Source of the DNA: Macrotrachela quadricornifera
Lineage: Eukaryota; Rotifera; Eurotatoria; Philodinida; Philodinidae
Assembly: GCA_022393335.1 (NCBI GenBank)
Contig: JAJEKB010021085.1
Span: forward strand, 44,956 to 108,955
DNA length: 64,000 nucleotides
Direction: 5' to 3'
Shown: in pieces, positions 58,736-64,000 of the stretch
Position numbering within the stretch: the stretch's first letter is position 1
Layout of the letters: each line of letters begins with the position of its first letter
Translations under genes and position numbers: made by a program
The notes under the pieces: model-generated
Database searches by the model: none
What the model was told of the DNA's origin: nothing
What the model saw: only the letters and a program-made list of their open reading frames with translations

Positions 58736-60706
58736 GTCTCGTGGATTGGAGGAGAGGTCATATAATATAAATTAAGTTTGTCATTATACAGATATGCTCC
58801 TTTCTAAAGTTTCTCTGTATCATTCTGTATCCAAGTCGATCTGAAAACGTTGTCAGCTAGATAAATATCAGAAGTTTGTAATATTCTAGTTGAAAACTAT
58901 ATACAGGGTAATCGAGGGTAAAGAATTCGCATCAGGAGCCGAATTTGTGGCTAGTAACAAGTTGCCAAACAATTAGTGATTAGTTTTTCTTTTTTCCTTA
59001 AGAAGTTTGATGCAAGATGGTCGAAGATTAATAAATGAAAACTGAGTTAGTTTGACAAATAATTAATAGTAAATAATATAAACTGCCTCCAGTAAAACTT
59101 CACCAAAGACAATTGACTATGAAGAATGGAAATCTGGAGTTAGTTTTTCGATATTTTATAGGTATTAAATAATGATAAATTAGTATATCATTGTTCATAA
59201 TAAAACTTGACTGATCGTTATCGAGCATAGAAAATACGAATTCGAAATCACTAAAAATATTTGTGATCTATTTCTTAACTTTCCTTGATGAACTGCTTGC
59301 TGTTTGAAGCTTGACTCACGGATATTCGGGGGTCGTGAATCTATGTTCGATATTGATTCTAAAATAAACAATTTTCTTTATTGAGTGCTATATATCGAAA
59401 CTTTGAGCGAGATTTATACAAAAATATGTAAAAAGCGAAGCGACTGGTTGAAGTTCTCTTGTTGAGTCTCCATTGATATCATCCCTAAAATTATATTCCA
59501 AAATCGACGAAGCTCTTTCTTAGATTACAATGTGTTGTATTCTATTTTTAGCAATTCTTAAATAGTTCTCCTTTTTTAGTTGTTTCTTAACGATCGTATT
59601 AACAAGTACTCAGTAGCTTTTTGAGAAGAATTTAAACGAGATGCATGCATTAACTTCAAAGCTGAACTAATATCGGTCGATGTAGTGACGTTAAATATGG
59701 AAACGGCTAGTCGTGAGTGGCCCGACCGGAGAGAGACCGACGAATGACCAGACGTTGATTTAAAAGCTTTATCGTAAGTATAATAAGTGAGAGTTGAAGC
59801 ACTTTGAGAAATGGCGAATGATTCGATTCTTGACGTAAAATAATTCTTTATTAGACCTTTGACGTAAAAAGGACCTATTCAATAAAAGACTTCTGATTCC
59901 TAATATGGTGTTATTTGCTCGTTATCATTTCGAATTTATGTTCACTTAGTTCCGAACATCATGAGTTTTTTTCTTATATCACGAGATCGGAACAAATAAA
60001 TGCTACGGGAAATCCCAATGAAAAGTTGGGCCGAAATATTTTATCCCTGTTTTCTTGACTGAGAGGGGGGAGTCATTTGAAAAACATAATTTTGTGTGTG
60101 TTTGCTCAGGGTACAAGCTCAGGCTAAAGTAACTTAGCTGAAATCAATGGAAACGTTACGTTTTGTCTCAGTTTTTCGTTATGAACTGCGGCTGGAGTAT
60201 AGTGCAGGCGGCTCATGACAGTACTCTATCAATGCTCCATAAAAGTCAAGAAATGTTATCTATGATGAGAAAATTGTGAATGCTTGATATGTTTCGAATT
60301 TAATATTGATAGTTTTGTTGTAGAAATCATAAAATATGGGAGATTCGTTCAAACTAAGCTGGCTATAGCGTCACATTTGTCGATCATTTATCTATTACCG
60401 ATTCTCGAAATGGATAGAATGAATTCAGTCGAGGGTCAAACGAGTTACCCTTGCCGAGCGTTACTTGTTTTATCAGTTGTTATTTTTTTTTTGTTGTTAG
60501 ACCTCGATGGCCTTCTGTTTGTTATTCCAACACATATATATGTGCGTGTGTAAGTCGGGGTAGAATTTTATTAAGCATATTTTGAGCTCATGCAATCGAG
60601 CTAATAATAGTTTGAAATATAACAAGTGTATTGAAAGCAAAAGGACATTCTGTTAATTTATAGTGTCGATACTGTTGTAGTATTTTTTATTCCGTGCATA
60701 TCTTGA

Positions 60707-61337
60707 CTTATGAGGGAAGTACTTCAACTGTTAATCACCAATTGTGTTCAAATTTTGCACATAAGTAGAATTCGATAAGATTAGAAGAGCTCTATGACGA
60801 TTCGTTTCTATACACTGTCCTTTTTGATTTATGACTGTTTTACTGGATTCTCAACTTATAGTAAATCTTAAATATGAAAAAAATCGAATTGCAGAATTTT
60901 GATCTGAAATTCTACCTACAGATAGGTCTTGTGGTTATTTGATAGATCTAAAAATTTCATTCCAAAACAATGTATTGTTCCTAAGATATCGAATTTTGAA
61001 AATATTCAATTTTGCGATCTTTATTTGTAATATACGATCGTATTTTGGATATCCACCATCTCAAAAAACACACATTCTTTTGAGATGAAATTTTTAGAGC
61101 TATCTAATAATCATGGGATCTATTCGTGGGCAATATTTTAGGCTAAAATTCTGTAATTCGATATTTTTCTATATATACTTTGGTATAAATCGAAAAACCT
61201 ATAAAATTATCATAATTAAAGAAGGATAATATATGCGAGCAAATCGTCATAGGATTCTTCTAGTCTCATCAAGTTCTACGTATGGACAAAATCTGAGCTC
61301 AATTAGTGATCAACAATTGAAGTACTTCTCTCATTAG
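60707..61337. mobile_element. 631-bp palindromic (fold-back) element
   Basis: The left half from 60707 (cttatgagggaagtacttca) matches the reverse complement of the right half ending at 61337 (agtacttctctcattag). The match runs nearly to the centre near 61022, at roughly 75-80 per cent by eye. No open frame of interest. It looks like a non-autonomous DNA transposon made almost only of inverted repeats. No target duplication clear enough to state. Confidence 0.75.
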
Positions 61338-61839
61338 ATAAATGATAAAATCATGACATTTTTTCTCAACAGATGTGCCATGAAAAGCTATCCGAAATTT
61401 GTATAATTGAATCTCTTTAACCTATTCTGATATTTTATCTTATACTCAAAATGAACAGTGTTTATTCTATGAAACTTCACAGTGCATCTTTTAAAAAAAT
61501 TTTGAGGTTTTATCATTTACCTAAGGCGAGATATGCATGAAATAAAAAACATTTCAATATTATAGACATCGTATGAATAGAAAAAATTCTTCTTTTTCTT
61601 TCAATACACTTTTGATATTTTAAACTGCATTTGATGTTCAAAGTATATATATGAAAAGATACAGCAAGTTCTCTTTTTCCTTCCTATATATAGTGGATGA
61701 ATCAATAGTAATGAATGAACAACAAATTAGAGACTAGAATTTCAGCTATACTCGACTCTATTAATTGATTTTCTATACATGAAATGAAAAAATTTTTTGA
61801 AAATGATTCGTAATGGTTGGACTAATTAGTATGTATATA

Positions 61840-62110
61840 TTCCCTTCTACTCCCTTTTTTAAATAGCAACTGAAGTCAACGAGCAACAGGCACATTCTTG
61901 CAGCAACGGCCATGGTTTACAAAGCATTAAGAAATAGATTTACCTAATGATAGAGAAGGAAGTATTTCTTGAAAGACACGTTTCCTAAGTAGCCGAAGTC
62001 AAAAATCAAGAGATACATTTTTATAGAAACAGAAAAAAAGTTTAGTGACCATCAAAGGTTGGGTTATTCTAGTACTGAGAAGATTGTTTATTCAAAACAT
62101 TAAGGTCGGC
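61840..62110. repeat. Dispersed repeat, copy B
   Basis: Same orientation and dimeric structure as 47930-48200. Shared words include 'tagcaac-gaa-tcaa', 'agcaacg', 'gcatta-gaaata', 'tagccgaagtcaaa' and 'attgtttattcaaaa'. Confidence 0.65.
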
Positions 62111-63304
62111 TGGGGTAAATCAATTATGTTTTGTAGTAATAAACTTTTTTATATTTCATCGGATAAAAAGATTTTTGCTACCAAACATAGAGAGCAAATG
62201 ATGCTCTACGAAACTGTCGTATTAATTTTCCAAAATACTCTCCAGAAACGGTTCTACAGCAGTTTTCCAATATACTTTTCTCAGATAATTGATTTATCTC
62301 ATGTGATGTAAATCAATCACTACACTGATATCATTGTGTTAAACCAATTGTTTTCACTATTTTTAGTTAGGTCATGTAAAACTTAATTTTTAAAGATCTT
62401 GTAAGTTTATTTTTAAAAATTTTTACATCATTAGAAAGCCCACACATTTTCTTCAACCCTAAATTAATCTTAATTATTTCAGGTGAGATGGAATCAAAAA
62501 TGAAAGAAATTTCTTAGAACACTAGAAAAAAAATTATAATTGATTTACTCCATATGAGGTAAATGAAATATTACAGTTATTTTAGTTAGAACCTTTATTA
62601 TGCAATTTATAACAGATCTTAACGGTATTTCAAGATGATCCTGATGCCAAAAATGCTCAGTGAAACGATATCTACCATTTGAAAGCATTTCGAACATTTT
62701 TGCAAATATAAAACTCTTAATATGAACCCCATAAATGAATAAAAATAAACATTTGGGATTCATTTTCAAGTACTTCACTTAGCTTTAATTTGAAATTTCG
62801 TTTTATTTACATTTCTAATGTAAAGAAACGTTTTAAAATATAGAAGTACAAACAGAAATATAGATAAGGGTTAAGATTTCAAAGTTGAGTGTACTAGTTT
62901 GTAATTGAAAAGTATAATTCAAGAGAAATCGAGGGACTTTAAGAATTTGAGGGGTTCACTGGTTTTTTTTCTTATAGATGCTTAGATTCACAAGTAGGAG
63001 TTGCTGGATATGTGATAAATGTGCTGAGTATACGTTGGAAGCAGGTATCTCCTGAGCACGATGTACAATAAGCGATGTTGACAGATCCTTGGGCAACAGA
63101 TAATAACGAACGACAAGGAGAAAGATGACATTTTATTTTTTTGTCACTTCATTTGTTTTTCAACTTGAATCATAGAACATTATGCAATGGATCCATAATG
63201 CACATAACAGTGCATGGAATCTATATATATAGGTGTGAAAACGATTAATAGTGGATAATGTTTCCTCTCTTTCATTCAAGTGACAACTGTCCGAATAAAC
63301 GATG

Positions 63305-63320
63305 TCACTGTTAACAGTGA
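63305..63320. repeat. Perfect 16-bp palindrome
   Basis: tcactgttaacagtga is fully self-complementary. No gene context explains it. Confidence 0.9.
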
Positions 63321-64000
63321 TTTCTAGTAATTATTTTTTGCTTTTTATTGATTCAGACGAGCAAAAAATAAGGAAGGATGCCCGACATGACTGGTCCTAA
63401 ATGTCTGCATTATCGTCTGATCTGAAATGATTAGCAGTTGGTTGGGACTAGTCGTCCTTACAAGCAACGCCTTGAAAATAACTGTAGACTAGTCCATTTT
63501 CGACAATGTACGGACCATAAAGATCAGCTACTATTGGAGGACAATCGACAAGAGATTTTCCTATTTGTCTACCTGCGCGACATTTTCCTTCGCTTGTTCC
63601 ACAAAGATTACAATCAAACCAACCTCGAAGAAAATGCTTCGTTTGTACAACGCATAATATTTGACGGGATACACGATATATTTGTGCTGACTGCGATGCA
63701 CCTCTATGTATTGTTGATTGCTTCAAAGACTACCATACAAAGGTGAGTTACTAATAGTTGTTTGACACAAAAATGTTATTTCTTCGTAAAGAAATATAGA
63801 TCATTTTTAAAAATTTCATTAAAAACATTTCAAAGGACGGAGGCACATAAGATATGGATTTGGCCCATTGGTATTTTTCTTACCAATCCTATTGAATTTT
63901 ATATCAATGGAAAGAGAAAATTGAGACAAACATTTTGGTGCTAAAATCATGAGGTTTTCATTGAGATTTGAAGGCTAAAAGTTATAAACAAAATAGCTCT

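Larger units (their letters stand above)
57795..64000. other. 6.2 kb without confident gene
   Basis: Holds a degenerate tandem duplication (58490-58735), a palindromic element (60707-61337), a dispersed-repeat copy (61840-62110) and small palindromes. Weakly coding-like pieces at 62978-63110 (+) and 63448-63746 (both strands) lack starts and are discussed elsewhere. The segment 59600-60550 is somewhat GC-richer than usual and may be an old insertion. Confidence 0.5.

Noticed and set aside
60284..60553. 89-codon frame with a hydrophobic stretch
   Set aside because: Poly-T tract accounts for the Phe/Leu run, and there is no in-frame context or recognisable motif.
62288..62566. Pair of similar small palindromes (near 62288 and 62536) as possible element ends
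   Set aside because: The words are short and self-complementary, so orientation is undefined and the interval between shows no other symmetry.
63438..63746. Overlapping open frames on both strands, one Cys-rich (63448-63726, -)
   Set aside because: Neither has an ATG. The plus frame ends at a good GTGAGT donor and the minus frame has more protein-like cysteines, but I cannot decide which, if either, is real.

Overview
The window reads as nuclear DNA of a small AT-rich invertebrate, most likely a bdelloid rotifer (Adineta, Rotaria or a relative). Genes are split by many short GT-AG introns, mostly about 45-70 nt. Coding sequence favours A/T-ending codons. There is a decayed Penelope-like (Athena-type) reverse transcriptase and a gene of bacterial-toxin-like architecture, both familiar in bdelloids. 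The assignment is inference from gene structure and content. No tRNA, rRNA or CRISPR was seen.

Layout. 0-21 kb: partial sushi/CCP-domain protein (+), glutamine synthetase (+), ABHD13-like alpha/beta hydrolase (+), glycyl-tRNA synthetase (+) and two disordered proteins of unknown function (+), the second probably tail-anchored. 21-35 kb is an accessory island: transposase remnant, Athena-type RT remnant, a 682-bp fold-back element, an Ala/Glu/Arg pentapeptide-repeat protein, a secreted-looking protein joining an apparently permuted OTU-like protease region to a ParB-like motif, possible small secreted peptides, and a fold-back DNA transposon with a TA duplication. That transposon sits in the third intron of a small host gene and contains a 765-nt assembly gap. 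35-57.8 kb is gene-rich again: F-box/LRR gene with one exon per repeat (+), Pro/Ser-rich tandem-repeat protein (-), CCCH-NYN-C2H2 RNase-like protein (+), MFSD8-like transporter (-), p24/TMED cargo receptor (-), BBS8/TTC8 (+) with a small antisense gene inside an intron, SLC45-type sugar transporter (-) and a four-TM protein (-). From 57.8 kb to the end I see no confident gene, only repeats including a 631-bp palindromic element.

The recognised host genes belong to unrelated functions: nitrogen metabolism, translation, secretory traffic, cilia and transport. They do not form a pathway. Arrangement is mixed: TMED and BBS8 are divergent 310 bp apart, BBS8 and SLC45 convergent 238 bp apart. Exon boundaries were placed by hand from splice signals and reading-frame phase; for each multi-exon gene given with a residue total, the summed exon lengths are a multiple of three.
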